DNA of 64,000 nt, taken from contig CAVTMP010000010.1 in NCBI GenBank assembly GCA_963735885.1, positions 62,001 to 126,000 of the forward strand. The letters are read 5' to 3'. Source of the stretch: JBBSBL01 sp963735885 (lineage in GTDB: Bacteria; Actinomycetota; Thermoleophilia; Solirubrobacterales; Solirubrobacteraceae). Shown here in pieces: positions 7,640 through 16,894 of the stretch. The position numbers were made by a program, and so were the translations under genes. Position 1 is the first letter of the stretch; every line of letters begins with the position of its first letter. The notes under the pieces are model-generated. The model made no database searches. It was given only the letters and a program-made list of their open reading frames with translations, and was not told the DNA's origin.

Positions 7640-8612
7640 TCGCCCGGAGCTTCGCGCGATCGTGGCGGGCGCTCACCCGCCGCACGGTCCCCGAGCGCGA
7701 GCGCATGACCAGCGACTCCGTCGTGGCGCCGGCCGAGCCCTCGTAGCGCACGCCCTGCAGGACATCCCCGTCGGTGACCCCCGTCGCGGAGAAGAAGACG
7801 TCGTCGCCGGCCACGAGCGCCTCGACGTCGAGGATGCGCTCGAGGTCGTACCCGCCGTCGAGCGCGGACCGGCGCTCGTCCTCGTTGCGCGGCCACAGGC
7901 GCCCGATGAGCTGGCCGCCGAGGCACTTGATCGCCGCGGCCGAGATCACGCCCTCCGGCGTCCCGCCGATCCCCCACAGCAGGTCGACCGACGAGCGCTC
8001 GCCCACCGCGAGCAGGGCGGCCGACACGTCGCCGTCGGTGATCAGCCGCACGCGGGCCCCGGCCTCGCGGATCGCGCCGATCCCCCGCTCGTGCCGCTCG
8101 CGGTCCAGGACGACGACCATGACGTCGCGGATGTCGGTGTTCTTCCGCTCGGCGACGAGCCGGAGCGTCTCGCCGATCGGGCGGTCGAGGTCGAGGAGGT
8201 CGGCGATCCTGGGGCCGCCGGCGAGCTTCTCCATGTACACGCACGGCCCGGGGTCGAACATCGTGCCGCGCGGGGACAGGGCGATGACCGACAGCGCGCT
8301 CGGCATGCCCAGCGCGGTGAGCCGCGTGCCCTCGAGCGGGTCGACGGCGATGTCCACCGCGGGGGCCGAGCCATCGCCGATGCGCTCGCCGTTGTAGAGC
8401 ATCGGCGCCTCGTCCTTCTCGCCCTCGCCGATCACCACCGTCCCGTCCATCGGCACCGAGCCGAGGATGTAGTGCATGCCGTCGACCGAGGCCTGGTCGG
8501 CGGCGATCTTGTCGCCCATGCCCACGAGGCGCGCGGCGGCCAGCGCCGCCGCCTCGGTCACGCGGACGAGCTCGAGCGCGAGGTTGCGATCGACCCGGGC
8601 CGGCTCGTTCAC
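7617..8612 (-). CDS. glpX: Class II fructose-1,6-bisphosphatase GlpX
   Basis: Hydrolyses fructose 1,6-bisphosphate to fructose 6-phosphate in gluconeogenesis and sugar-phosphate recycling. The 331-residue protein matches the GlpX family throughout: GEGEKDEAPMLYNGE, the metal-binding AVDPLEGTRLTA, MEKLAGGP, LITDGDVSAAL, DLLWGIGGTPEGVISAAAIK, GGQLIGRLWPRNEDE and FFSATGVTDGD. The GTG at 8612 begins VNEPARVDRNLALELVRVTE, the normal N-terminus, and overlaps the stop of the upstream membrane-protein gene by 4 bases. Together with the tkt-rpiB-pgl operon 9 kb away it points to active hexose/pentose-phosphate metabolism. Confidence 0.96.
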   Translation of the reverse strand: MNEPARVDRNLALELVRVTEAAALAAARLVGMGDKIAADQASVDGMHYILGSVPMDGTVVIGEGEKDEAPMLYNGERIGDGSAPAVDIAVDPLEGTRLTALGMPSALSVIALSPRGTMFDPGPCVYMEKLAGGPRIADLLDLDRPIGETLRLVAERKNTDIRDVMVVVLDRERHERGIGAIREAGARVRLITDGDVSAALLAVGERSSVDLLWGIGGTPEGVISAAAIKCLGGQLIGRLWPRNEDERRSALDGGYDLERILDVEALVAGDDVFFSATGVTDGDVLQGVRYEGSAGATTESLVMRSRSGTVRRVSARHDRAKLRAITGGRYG

Positions 8613-9061
8613 AGCACACCCGGGGGCTTGCGGCCCTTCTCGGTCTCTTCGCTGCGCAGCATCGCGCCGCCGAGGATCAGCAGGCTCGCGATCAGGGCGA
8701 CGAACCAGCCGAACTGGAGGCTGATCTGACCCGCGGGCTCGCCCGGCTTCACGATCACCCCGCGCACGAGGACGAGCGTGAAGGCGGTGAGCGCGACGAC
8801 CGCCGTGAGCTCCCCGCGCGGCCACGAGAGCGCGAGCCCGCGACCGACGATCGAGGCGAGAATGAAGGGGGCGAGGGCGGCGAGGAGCAGCAGGATGCGA
8901 ATGATGTCCAGGGTGTCCCAGGCGGACAGGCTGCCCTGCTTGCCGTCGATGTTCCCGAACCGGTTGCCGGTGTCGTACCAGGGCAGGAACACCGCGATCG
9001 CGAGCAGCAGCCCGCCCGCCATGGCAACCCATTCCCGCCGGTCGAGCCTCGAGAGATCCAT
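8609..9061 (-). CDS. Small four-helix membrane protein of unknown function
   Basis: A 150-residue integral membrane protein with four hydrophobic stretches: VAMAGGLLLAIAVFLPWYDT, IIRILLLLAALAPFILASIV, LTAVVALTAFTLVLVRGVIV and LQFGWFVALIASLLILGGAM. A polar loop after the first helix (GNRFGNIDGKQGSLSAWDTL) is probably extracytoplasmic. The ATG at 9061 precedes MDLSRLDRREWVAMAG. Similar proteins are frequent in actinobacteria, but I know no function. The gene is translationally coupled to glpX through a GTGA overlap, which may be accidental packing. Confidence 0.7.
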   Translation of the reverse strand: MDLSRLDRREWVAMAGGLLLAIAVFLPWYDTGNRFGNIDGKQGSLSAWDTLDIIRILLLLAALAPFILASIVGRGLALSWPRGELTAVVALTAFTLVLVRGVIVKPGEPAGQISLQFGWFVALIASLLILGGAMLRSEETEKGRKPPGVL

Positions 9062-9231
9062 CCCGGCGCGGAGCCTATATGAGCGTTGCGGCGGCGAGAA
9101 CGTGCCGCGCCGGGATCGGCCTCGGGCGGCGGACGACGCGTGGTCCGCGTCAGGTCCACCGGGGGGCCTTCGGTCTGCGGCGCAGCCCCGTTCGGGTGGC
9201 CGGCGGCGGGAGGTTGCCGCGGGCGGGCGTC

Positions 9232-10542
9232 TCAGGCGGACCGGACGGTCGCGCCCGCCGGGGCGCCGGCGCCGAGGTCCTCGAGCGGGTCGTCCCCGAA
9301 GGTCTGCAGGCCGCCGACCATGCCCGCCTTGCGCTCGGCCATCGCCTCGTCGATCGCGTCCGAGCACGTCGGATCGCGCTTGAGCAGGACGAGCGAGATG
9401 GCGGGGAAGAAGACGACCGAGAGCAGCCCGGCGGCGATCAGCGCGGCGGCGTTGGCGGGCGTGACGACGTCCAGGGTGAGGCCGATCTGCGTGGCGGCCA
9501 CGATGAACGGCAGCGAGGTCGCCTGCATCAGGACGGCGACGGGGATGCGCTCCCGCGGGATCACGGACCGGTAGAGGAGCGCCGGCAGCCCCCGCACGAT
9601 GACCAGGGCGGCGAGGAAGATCGGGACGTGCAGCAGCGTCGAGGTCTGCGCGGTGAGCGCGTCGAGGTCGTAGCGCACGCCCGTGGTCACGAAGAAGGCG
9701 GGGATGAAGATGCCGAACCCGGCGGCCTCGAGCTTGCGCCGGAAGGCCGGGTGGGTCATCGCCTGATCCCGGTCGATCAGCGAGATGATCGCGCCGGCGA
9801 TGAACGCGCCGAGGATGACCTCGAGCCCGAGCTCCCCGGCCAGCGCGACGAGCCCGATCAGCAGCACGAACGCCGCCCGGACCCGGATCTGGGCGGTCGT
9901 GTCCTGCAGGCGTCGCAGCGTCGTCCCGATGCGGATCGAGTGCTCGGCGCGCAGGATGACGAGCGCCACGAGCGCCGCGGCCACGAACAGGCCGACGAGC
10001 AGGATGACCTTCGTCGCGGTGCTCGAGGCCTCGCGCGAGAAGAAGAGCGAGAGCAGGATGACGGTGGCGAAGTCCGCGATCGTCCCGCCCGCGATCACGA
10101 GCTGCCCGAAGGTCGTGCCGCTCTCCCCCGCGTCCTTGAGCACCGGGACGAGCACGCCGAGCGAGGTCGCCGACAGGACGATCGCGACGAACAGCGGCTG
10201 GGACACGAAGCCGCCGGCCTTCAGCAGCAGGCCGACGACGATCGCGATCGCGAACGAGACGGCGAACCCGAGCGACGCGAGCCGCAGCACGCGGCCCCGC
10301 AGCTTGGAGAACTCGATCTCCAGGCCGGCGAGGAAGAGCAGGAACGCGAGGCCGACGAGCGAGAACACGGCGACCGGCGCGTCCACGGAGACCCAGCCGA
10401 GCACGGACGGGCCGACGATGATCCCGGCCACGATCTCGAGCACGACCGACGGGACCCGCACCGCGGGAGCGAAGCCCAGGAGCAGCGGCGCGGCGAAGCC
10501 GACGGCCATCACGATCAGCAGGTTGGTGAACGTGAGGTCCAT
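9232..10542 (-). CDS. Cation:proton antiporter, CPA2 family
   Basis: A 436-residue protein with about 12 membrane helices matching Na+/H+ or K+/H+ exchangers of the CPA2 (KefB/NapA-like) family. Seen in order are PSVVLEIVAGIIVGPSVLGW, LVGLAFLLFLAGLEIEF, the discontinuous-helix region TSLGVLVPVLKDAG, GGTIADFATVILLSLFF and LEVILGAFIAGAIISLIDRD. There is no C-terminal RCK/TrkA nucleotide-binding domain, so gating by NAD(H) is unlikely. I chose the ATG at 10542 (MDLTFTNLL) over a GTG two codons earlier. It lies downstream of a GH15 gene on the same strand. Ion specificity cannot be read from sequence; a role in K+/pH homeostasis is plausible. Confidence 0.88.
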   Translation of the reverse strand: MDLTFTNLLIVMAVGFAAPLLLGFAPAVRVPSVVLEIVAGIIVGPSVLGWVSVDAPVAVFSLVGLAFLLFLAGLEIEFSKLRGRVLRLASLGFAVSFAIAIVVGLLLKAGGFVSQPLFVAIVLSATSLGVLVPVLKDAGESGTTFGQLVIAGGTIADFATVILLSLFFSREASSTATKVILLVGLFVAAALVALVILRAEHSIRIGTTLRRLQDTTAQIRVRAAFVLLIGLVALAGELGLEVILGAFIAGAIISLIDRDQAMTHPAFRRKLEAAGFGIFIPAFFVTTGVRYDLDALTAQTSTLLHVPIFLAALVIVRGLPALLYRSVIPRERIPVAVLMQATSLPFIVAATQIGLTLDVVTPANAAALIAAGLLSVVFFPAISLVLLKRDPTCSDAIDEAMAERKAGMVGGLQTFGDDPLEDLGAGAPAGATVRSA

Positions 10543-10629
10543 GCCCACGGCGCAGTCGCGGGAGAGGGTCGGGGCGTTACGGCGTGCTCGCCGCCGACGC
10601 CGGCGCGGGCGCGGCAGCCGTCGACCCGA

Positions 10630-12489
10630 CTACCCCGCGTCGAGCGCCGCGTTCAGCGTGTAGGCGGCGCTGATCAGCGCGAGGTGGGTGAAGGCCTGGG
10701 GGAAGTTCCCGAGCGCCTCGCCCGTCGGCCCGATCTCCTCGGAGTAGAGCCCGACGTGGTTCGCGTAGGTCAGCATCTTCTCGAAGGTCAGCCGGGCCTC
10801 GTCGACCATTCCCGCCCGGGCCAGCGCCTCGACCCACCAGAACGAGCAGATCGAGAAGGTGCCCTCCTCGCCGGCCAGGCCGTCCGGGGAGGCCTCGATG
10901 TTGTAGCGGTAGACCAGCGAGTCGGAGACGAGCTCGTGGCGGATCTCGCCCATCGTCGAGAGCCAGCGCGGGTCGAGCGGGGAGATGAACTTCACCATCG
11001 GCATGAGGAGCACGGAGGCGTCGAGGACGTCGGTGTCGTAGTGCTGGACGAACGCCTTGCGGTCCTCGTGCCACCCCCGGTCCCAGATCTGCGCGTAGAT
11101 CTCGTCGCGCGCCCGCATCCAGCTCACGATGTCGCCCGGGAGGCCGCGCTGCCGCGCGACCCGGACCGCGCGCTCGAGCGCGACCCAGCACTGCAGCCGC
11201 GAGTAGGTGAAGTTCTGACGCCCCCCGCGCGTCTCCCAGACGCCCTCGTCGGGCTGGTCCCAGTGGCGCCGCACCCACTGGACGATCTTGACGACGTCCC
11301 TCCAGGTCTCGTGGGCGATCGGCGTGCCGTACTTGTTGTAGAGGTAGATCGAGTCGACCAGCTCGCCGTAGATGTCGAGCTGGAGCTGGCCGGCGGCGCC
11401 GTTGCCGATCCGCACCGGCGCCGATCCCATGTAGCCCTCGAAGTGGTCGAGCGTGGCTTCGGGCAGCTCGGCGCGCCCGTCGATCCCGTACATGATCTGG
11501 AGCGGCCCCTCGGCGCTCGCGCCGTCGCTCTCGCGAAAGCGGTCCGCGAGCCAGCCCATGAAGTCGCGCGCCTCGTCGGTGAAGCCGAGCCGCAGCAGCG
11601 CGAAGATCGTGAAGGACGCGTCGCGCATCCACGTGAATCGGTAGTCCCAGTTGCGCGGCCCGCCGACGTACTCGGGGAGGCTCGTCGTGGGGGCGGCGAC
11701 GATGGCCCCGGTCGGCTCGTAGGTGAGGAGCTTGAGGGTGAGCGCGGAGCGGTCGACCATCTCCCGCCAGCGCCCGGCGTAGCGCGACTGGCGCAGCCAG
11801 CGGCGCCAGTAGCCCACCGTCCGCTGGAACGCGACGAAGCCCAGCGTGAGATCGATCGGCGGCGCCTCGTCCGCGTGGTCGAGGGCGAACCAGGCCTGCT
11901 GGCCGGCCTCGAGGGTCAGGCGGCAGACGACGTCGTGCTCGTCGCGCTCGAGCGGCACGGTGGCCCGCAGGGCGAAGGTGTCGCTCGGCGCGCGGAAGAT
12001 GGCTCCGTGCTCGACGAGCTCGGTCTCGTGGCGCTCGCGGGCGTAGTCGAAGCGCGGGCGCACCTCGACCGCGAAGCGCATCGTCCCGCGCACGATGTTG
12101 ATGCCGCGGACGAGGCGGCGGCGATGGGGCGGATCGCCCGCTTCGCCGATGACCATGAAGTCGACGACCTCGCCCACGCCGTCGGGCGTCAGGAACCGGG
12201 TCACCAGGACGTTGGTGTCCGGGAAGTAGAGCTGCTTGGTCTTCCAGCCCATGTCGGTGGGCTGGATCCGGAAGTAGCCGCCCTTCTCCGCGTCGAGGAT
12301 GGAGGCGAAGAGGCTCGGCGAGTCGAAGCGCGGAGCGCAGTACCAGTCGATCGTCCCGTCGGAGCCCACGAGGGCGACGGTGTGCAGGTCGCCGATGATG
12401 CCGTGCTCGGCGATCGGGAGGTAGCCGCGCGCCGCCGCGCCGCCGGTCAGCGGCGTGAACTGGTCCGGCGCCGCATCCCCGGTGGTCAC
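10630..12489 (-). CDS. Glycoside hydrolase family 15 protein (glucoamylase/trehalase type)
   Basis: A 619-residue cytosolic GH15 enzyme. The N-terminal beta-sandwich shows YLPIAEHGIIGDLHTVALVG, GTIDWYCAPRFDSPSLFASI and FPDTNVLVTRFLT. The C-terminal (alpha/alpha)6 catalytic barrel shows GGPRNWDYRFTWMRDASFTI, QIMYGIDGR, LYNKYGTPI and FSICSFWWVEALARAG. Bacterial and actinobacterial proteins of this architecture include inverting trehalases and glucoamylases that release glucose; sequence alone does not decide between them. The GTG at 12489 overlaps the stop of the upstream Rieske-ThDP fusion by 4 bases. Free glucose made here could feed the ROK kinases near 20-22 kb. Confidence 0.92.
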   Translation of the reverse strand: MTTGDAAPDQFTPLTGGAAARGYLPIAEHGIIGDLHTVALVGSDGTIDWYCAPRFDSPSLFASILDAEKGGYFRIQPTDMGWKTKQLYFPDTNVLVTRFLTPDGVGEVVDFMVIGEAGDPPHRRRLVRGINIVRGTMRFAVEVRPRFDYARERHETELVEHGAIFRAPSDTFALRATVPLERDEHDVVCRLTLEAGQQAWFALDHADEAPPIDLTLGFVAFQRTVGYWRRWLRQSRYAGRWREMVDRSALTLKLLTYEPTGAIVAAPTTSLPEYVGGPRNWDYRFTWMRDASFTIFALLRLGFTDEARDFMGWLADRFRESDGASAEGPLQIMYGIDGRAELPEATLDHFEGYMGSAPVRIGNGAAGQLQLDIYGELVDSIYLYNKYGTPIAHETWRDVVKIVQWVRRHWDQPDEGVWETRGGRQNFTYSRLQCWVALERAVRVARQRGLPGDIVSWMRARDEIYAQIWDRGWHEDRKAFVQHYDTDVLDASVLLMPMVKFISPLDPRWLSTMGEIRHELVSDSLVYRYNIEASPDGLAGEEGTFSICSFWWVEALARAGMVDEARLTFEKMLTYANHVGLYSEEIGPTGEALGNFPQAFTHLALISAAYTLNAALDAG

Positions 12490-14456
12490 ACGAGCTCCGC
12501 GTCCGTGACGACCTCCACCAGCGAGGGACCCCGGTGGGCGAGGGCGTCCGCGATGGCCGGCGCGACGCCCGCCCGCGTCGTGACCCGCTCGCCGTGCGCG
12601 CCGCAGAGCTTCGCCCAGCCGGCGAACTCCGGGTTGTGCAGCGACGTCTGCCAGACGTCCCAGTCCCCGGCGCGCTGCTCCTTGCTGATCTTGCCGAGCT
12701 GCCCGTTGTTGAGCAGGACGTGGGTGATGTCGAGGTCGTGCTTCACGGCCGTGGTGAGCTCGGCCATGTACTGCGCGTACCCCCCGTCCCCGGTCACGGC
12801 GACGATCTTACGTCCGGGCGCGGCCACCGCGGCGCCGATCGCCGCGGGGTAGCCGAACCCGATCGAGCCGAGGTAGCCGGACATCAGCACGTCCTGCTCG
12901 GTGCCGCACTCGAAGTAGCGGCCGAACGAGTAGGCGTGGTTGCCGACGTCCACCGTGAGCACCGCATCGCCGGGCACCTGCTCGGACAGGGCCGCGAAGA
13001 CGATCGCCGAGTTCACGCCGCGCCCGCGGTCGTCCTCGGCGCGGCTGGCCTTCTCGGCCTGCCAGATCGCCCGGCGCTCGGCGACGACCGCGCGCTGGTC
13101 GTCGTTGGCGGCCGGGGGCCGCTCGGGCAGCTCCGCCCGCAGCCGCCCGACCACGACGCCGATCTCGCCCCACACGGGCACCGTGACCGGGTGCACCCGC
13201 CCCAGCTGCATGGGATCGAGGTCGACCTGGACGATGGGCTTGCGCGCGTAGATGCCGGTGTGGTTGGAGAACGACGCGCCGAGGACGAGCATGAGGTCGC
13301 ACTCGTTCATCAGCCAGCTCGCGACCGGGGTCCCCGAGCGGCCGAGGACTCCCGCGGCGAGCGGGTGGGCGTCGGGAACGAGGCCCTTCGCCTTGAACGT
13401 CGTGATCACCGGGGCGCCGAGCTGCTCGGCGAGCGCGAGGACCGCCGCGCGGTGGACCCGCGCCCCCTGGCCGGCGACGATCACCGGCCGGCGCGCCGCG
13501 CGCAGGCGGGCGAGCGCCTCCTCCAGCGCCGCCTCGGGCGGCGCGATCTCCGGGTCGCCCGTGCGGCCGGCCGGGGCGCCGGGCTCGGTCCCGTCCGGCG
13601 CGGGGAGCGTCTGCACCTCGTCGGGGAAGATCAGGTGGGCGACGCCGGGCGTCAGGCGCGCGTGCTTCACCGCGAGGCTCATGAGCTCGGCGTGCGCGCT
13701 GGTGTGCAGGACGGTCTGGCTCCACGCGGCCACGGTGCCGAAGGCGCCGGCGAGGTCGACCTCCTGGAAGGCGCCCGGCCCGAGCACCTGCGCGTCGACC
13801 TGGCCGGTGAGCGCGAGCACCGGGGAACGGTCGACCTTCGCGTCCCACAGGCCGGTGAGCAGGTTCGTCGCCCCCGGACCGGCGATGGTCAGGCAGGCCG
13901 CGGGCGTGCCGGTCAGCTTGCCGTAGGCGGAGGCCGCGAACGCCGCGGCGCCCTCGTGGCGGATCCCGACGAACTCGAGGTTCCCCGCCTCCTCCTGGCG
14001 GCGGATGGCGTCGGCCAGCCCGAGGTTCGAGTGGCCGACCATCCCGAAGACGTGGCGCACGCCCCAGGCCACCATCGTCTCGGCCATGAGGTCCGACACC
14101 GTCCGCTCGTGCGGCGCGTCGGGCTCGAGGCCGACGTACACGCCGCCGTCGTCGCGGATCTCCAGCGGGAACGTGGCGACGGCGTCGCCGAACGGCGAGT
14201 CGCCGCTCAGCGGGCAGTAGTCGTAGCCGTGCCACGGGCAGCGGAGCATCCCCCGCTCGATCGATCCCTCGCCCAGCGGCCCGCCCTGGTGCGGGCAGCG
14301 GTTGGACAGCGCCGCCCACTCGCCGTCCACGTGGGTGAGCGCGAGCGAGTGGCGCCCGGCCGTGACGGTGGTCACCCGCCCCTCCGGCAGGTCGCCGGTG
14401 TCCGCCACGTGGTGCCACGAGAGCCCGGGGCTCGCCGTCCGGTCCGTCGCCGCCAT
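12486..14456 (-). CDS. Rieske [2Fe-2S] domain fused to pyruvate-oxidase-like ThDP enzyme
   Basis: A 656-residue two-part protein. Residues ~10-105 are a Rieske ferredoxin-like domain with both cluster boxes (CPHQGG and CPWHGYDY). Residues ~115-656 are a full thiamine-diphosphate enzyme of the pyruvate oxidase / acetolactate synthase family: the PYR domain with catalytic Glu in GIRHEGAAAFAASAYGK, the central domain with LVLGASFSNHTGIYA, and the PP domain with GDGGYAQYMAELTTAVK ending in LLNNGQ. This suggests oxidative decarboxylation of pyruvate with electrons leaving through the Rieske cluster, an inference. The start at 14456 has a GGAG box 7 bases upstream. The first gene of a likely operon with GH15 and the antiporter, it diverges from an SQR-like flavoprotein gene. 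Confidence 0.88.
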   Translation of the reverse strand: MAATDRTASPGLSWHHVADTGDLPEGRVTTVTAGRHSLALTHVDGEWAALSNRCPHQGGPLGEGSIERGMLRCPWHGYDYCPLSGDSPFGDAVATFPLEIRDDGGVYVGLEPDAPHERTVSDLMAETMVAWGVRHVFGMVGHSNLGLADAIRRQEEAGNLEFVGIRHEGAAAFAASAYGKLTGTPAACLTIAGPGATNLLTGLWDAKVDRSPVLALTGQVDAQVLGPGAFQEVDLAGAFGTVAAWSQTVLHTSAHAELMSLAVKHARLTPGVAHLIFPDEVQTLPAPDGTEPGAPAGRTGDPEIAPPEAALEEALARLRAARRPVIVAGQGARVHRAAVLALAEQLGAPVITTFKAKGLVPDAHPLAAGVLGRSGTPVASWLMNECDLMLVLGASFSNHTGIYARKPIVQVDLDPMQLGRVHPVTVPVWGEIGVVVGRLRAELPERPPAANDDQRAVVAERRAIWQAEKASRAEDDRGRGVNSAIVFAALSEQVPGDAVLTVDVGNHAYSFGRYFECGTEQDVLMSGYLGSIGFGYPAAIGAAVAAPGRKIVAVTGDGGYAQYMAELTTAVKHDLDITHVLLNNGQLGKISKEQRAGDWDVWQTSLHNPEFAGWAKLCGAHGERVTTRAGVAPAIADALAHRGPSLVEVVTDAELV

Positions 14457-14530
14457 GTCCGTCTCCTCTGGTCGCGGGGGGGCCGTCGCGCGCACCGTCC
14501 CACCAACGCCGCCGGCGTTTCGCCGGGTCG

Positions 14531-14564
14531 CGGGAAACCACCCGGGCCGTCCCGGGCTTTCCCG
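14531..14564. repeat. Inverted repeat in divergent promoter region
   Basis: CGGGAAA..CCCGGG-CCGT-CCCGGG..TTTCCCG is a two-step palindrome (7-bp outer and 6-bp inner arms) midway between the divergently transcribed Rieske-ThDP fusion and the SQR-like gene. Its position suits an operator for both genes. No regulator gene is adjacent, so the binding protein is unknown. Confidence 0.45.
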
Positions 14565-14649
14565 GCGCGGAGGCCGGGAGGTGGCCCCGAAGGCACGCGG
14601 GACGGAAGCTGCGACGCTGCGCGCCACCCCCGACCCCGGAGCGCTCCCC

Positions 14650-15912
14650 ATGACCGTCACCCCTCGCGTCGTCGTCCTCGGCGGCGGCTTCGCCGCCCTC
14701 GAGACCGCCTTCCTGCTGCGGATGCGGCTGCACGACGAGGTCGAGATCGTGGCGGTAACCGACCAGGACGACTTCCTCTTCCGGCCGAACACGATCTACA
14801 TCCCGTTCGGCGGGGACGAGGCCGACCTGCGGATCCCGCTCGCCCGGCCCTTCGCGCGCCGGGACATCCGGCTGGAGCGCGGCCGGGCCGAGGGCATCGA
14901 CGCGGCGGCCGGCGAGGTCGCCCTGCAGGACGGCCGGCGGTTCGGCTACGACCATCTCGTCGTCGCGACGGGCGCCGACATGGCCCCCGGGGAGATCCCG
15001 GGCCTCGCGGAGCATGCGGCGACGATCTGGACGCCGGACAGCATGCGCGACCTCGGGACGCGCTTTCGCCGGGTGGCCGAGGCCGCCGGGCGCGGCGAGC
15101 GCCGACGGGTGCTGTTCCTCATCCCGCCGAACAACAAGTGCGCGGGGCCGCTGTACGAGATCGTCTTCATGCTCGAGACCTGGCTGCGCCGCGAGGGCGC
15201 GCGGGAGCCGGTCGAGATCACCTGGTCCACGTTCGAGCGCTCCTACATCCAGGCCTTCGGACCCCGCCTGCACGAGGTCGTGACCGGGGAGTTCGCCGAG
15301 CGCGGCATCGACGGTCACACGGAGGAGACGGCGACCGAGGTCCTCCCCGGCGTCGTCCGCTACGCCGACGGGTCCACGCGCACCTTCGACGAGCTCGTCG
15401 CCTTCCCGCCCTACGTCGCCGCGGTGCGCTGGGACGGGCTCGACTCCGATCCGCGCGGCTTTCTGGAGACCGACCTCGCGACGCGGCGACTGCCGGGCCA
15501 CGAGAACGTGTACGCCCCCGGCGACGCCGGCGACTTCCCGGTCAAGCAGGCGTTCCTCGCGCTCCTGCAGGCCGACGCCGTGGCCGACCACATCACCTCC
15601 GAGATCCACGGTCGCGCCTTCCGCGCGCCGTTCGACCCGGTGAGCATGTGCGTGATGGAGATGCTCGACAAGGCGACCTTCGCGCAGGTGCCCCTGGAGC
15701 TCACCGGGGATCCGGACGCGCCCGTCCGGGTCCGTCCCGGCGCGGACGGCGACTACAAGGTCGGGGTGTCGCCGATGTGGCGACTCGGCAAGAAGGTGCT
15801 CGGGTTCTACCTGCCGATGCGCTTCGGGGCCGGGGAGCCGTTCCACGCCGGGGCCGGGTGGCAGCTGATGGACGTCGGCCTTCGCGGCATGGCGGGGATG
15901 CTCGCCGACTGA
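14650..15912 (+). CDS. Sulfide:quinone oxidoreductase-like FAD flavoprotein
   Basis: A 420-residue two-dinucleotide-binding flavoprotein. VVVLGGGFAALETAF is the FAD-binding Rossmann motif at the N-terminus, YDHLVVATGADMAPGEIPGL is the ATG motif, and NVYAPGDAGDFPVKQA is the second FAD contact. NNKCAGPLYEIVFMLE matches the position of the central redox cysteine of sulfide:quinone oxidoreductases; another Cys occurs in SMCVMEM, while the third classical Cys is not evident. It is therefore SQR-like or NDH-2-like, possibly passing electrons to quinone at the membrane. The ATG at 14650 follows a GGAG box. The divergent partner is a Rieske-ThDP fusion, suggesting a shared redox role. Confidence 0.78.
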   Translation: MTVTPRVVVLGGGFAALETAFLLRMRLHDEVEIVAVTDQDDFLFRPNTIYIPFGGDEADLRIPLARPFARRDIRLERGRAEGIDAAAGEVALQDGRRFGYDHLVVATGADMAPGEIPGLAEHAATIWTPDSMRDLGTRFRRVAEAAGRGERRRVLFLIPPNNKCAGPLYEIVFMLETWLRREGAREPVEITWSTFERSYIQAFGPRLHEVVTGEFAERGIDGHTEETATEVLPGVVRYADGSTRTFDELVAFPPYVAAVRWDGLDSDPRGFLETDLATRRLPGHENVYAPGDAGDFPVKQAFLALLQADAVADHITSEIHGRAFRAPFDPVSMCVMEMLDKATFAQVPLELTGDPDAPVRVRPGADGDYKVGVSPMWRLGKKVLGFYLPMRFGAGEPFHAGAGWQLMDVGLRGMAGMLAD

Positions 15913-15970
15913 GGCGGGCATCGGACGGAGCCGGCGAAACGCCGGGGGCGCTCCGGGGACGGACGGGCCC

Positions 15971-16894
15971 ATGAACGATCCTCGCCGGGAAGCCGCCGCG
16001 CGGGTCGGCGGCCGCTACGCCGCCCGTGTGCTCGAGCCGTCGCCCCCCGCCGTCGACGTCGGCCCGTGGTTCGCCGACGACCCGGTGGCGCGAGGTGAGG
16101 ACGCGGAGGGGCTCCCCGTCCTCTCTCCGGTCGGGACGGGCGAGCGGCGCTGGAGCGATCTCGCCGCCGGCGACGAGGAGCTCGCGGCGTGGTGCCGGGA
16201 GCGCTGGCTCGGTCCGTGGCCGCGCCTGGAGCCGCCGCCGGCGGGGCTCGTCGCCACGCGCGAGGCCCTGCACCGGCTCGCCGAGCGGGTCATGTCGCCC
16301 GCGCGGGCGGCGGCCAACGGGAAGATCGCCCTGCGCTGGACGCGCGGCGGGTTCGGCACGCCGTTCTTCGGTGCCGACGAGCAGCTGCGGGTGGTCGGGA
16401 CCGAGCTCGTGCGCGTCGCCGGCGGCGCCGAGACCCGCGCGCCGATCACGACGCTCGCCGCGGCCGCGGAGCTCGCGGGCCGGCCGCTGGAGGGCGAGGA
16501 CGCCGGGCTCGCGGTCGACGCGCGCGCGTCGGGCTTCCTCGGCGCGTGGTTCGGCTTCGGGACCTCGGTGCTCGAGGAGCTCCGGGCCGGCGCCGGACCG
16601 GAGCTCGAGCCCTCGCGCGTGCAGCTGTGGGCCGAGCACTTCGACCTCTCCGTCGAGCTCGGCGCGGAGGCCGCCGGACGCCGCGCCGGGTACGGCGCCT
16701 CCCCGGGCGACGAGCTCCATCCGGAGCCCTACCTCTACGTCGTGCCGTGGGAGGCGCCGGGCGAGGATCCGCGGTGGAACGCTTCGGCGTTCGCGGGCGC
16801 GGAGCTGCCCTGTGCGGAGCTGCTCGAGGCAGCGGATCAGCGCGCGCTCGCGCTCGCCTTCTACCGCGAGCGGCTGGCGGCCCTCACGGGCTGA
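15971..16894 (+). CDS. Conserved hypothetical protein
   Basis: A 307-residue, probably cytosolic protein without signal peptide or membrane segment. Recognisable stretches are DVGPWFADDPVARGE near residue 35, a Trp-rich WCRERWLGPWPRL, IALRWTRGGFGTPFFG, VQLWAEHFDLSVELG and EPYLYVVPWEAPGEDPRW. Proteins with these patches occur in actinobacteria, to my knowledge uncharacterised. The gene starts 58 bases after the SQR-like gene on the same strand and may be co-transcribed. The ATG at 15971 is the first start after that stop. No catalytic motif can be named. Confidence 0.7.
   Translation: MNDPRREAAARVGGRYAARVLEPSPPAVDVGPWFADDPVARGEDAEGLPVLSPVGTGERRWSDLAAGDEELAAWCRERWLGPWPRLEPPPAGLVATREALHRLAERVMSPARAAANGKIALRWTRGGFGTPFFGADEQLRVVGTELVRVAGGAETRAPITTLAAAAELAGRPLEGEDAGLAVDARASGFLGAWFGFGTSVLEELRAGAGPELEPSRVQLWAEHFDLSVELGAEAAGRRAGYGASPGDELHPEPYLYVVPWEAPGEDPRWNASAFAGAELPCAELLEAADQRALALAFYRERLAALTG

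Noticed and set aside
9079..12852. Open frame of about 1,260 codons on the plus strand
   Set aside because: Antisense to the antiporter and GH15 genes, whose minus-strand products are clear families.
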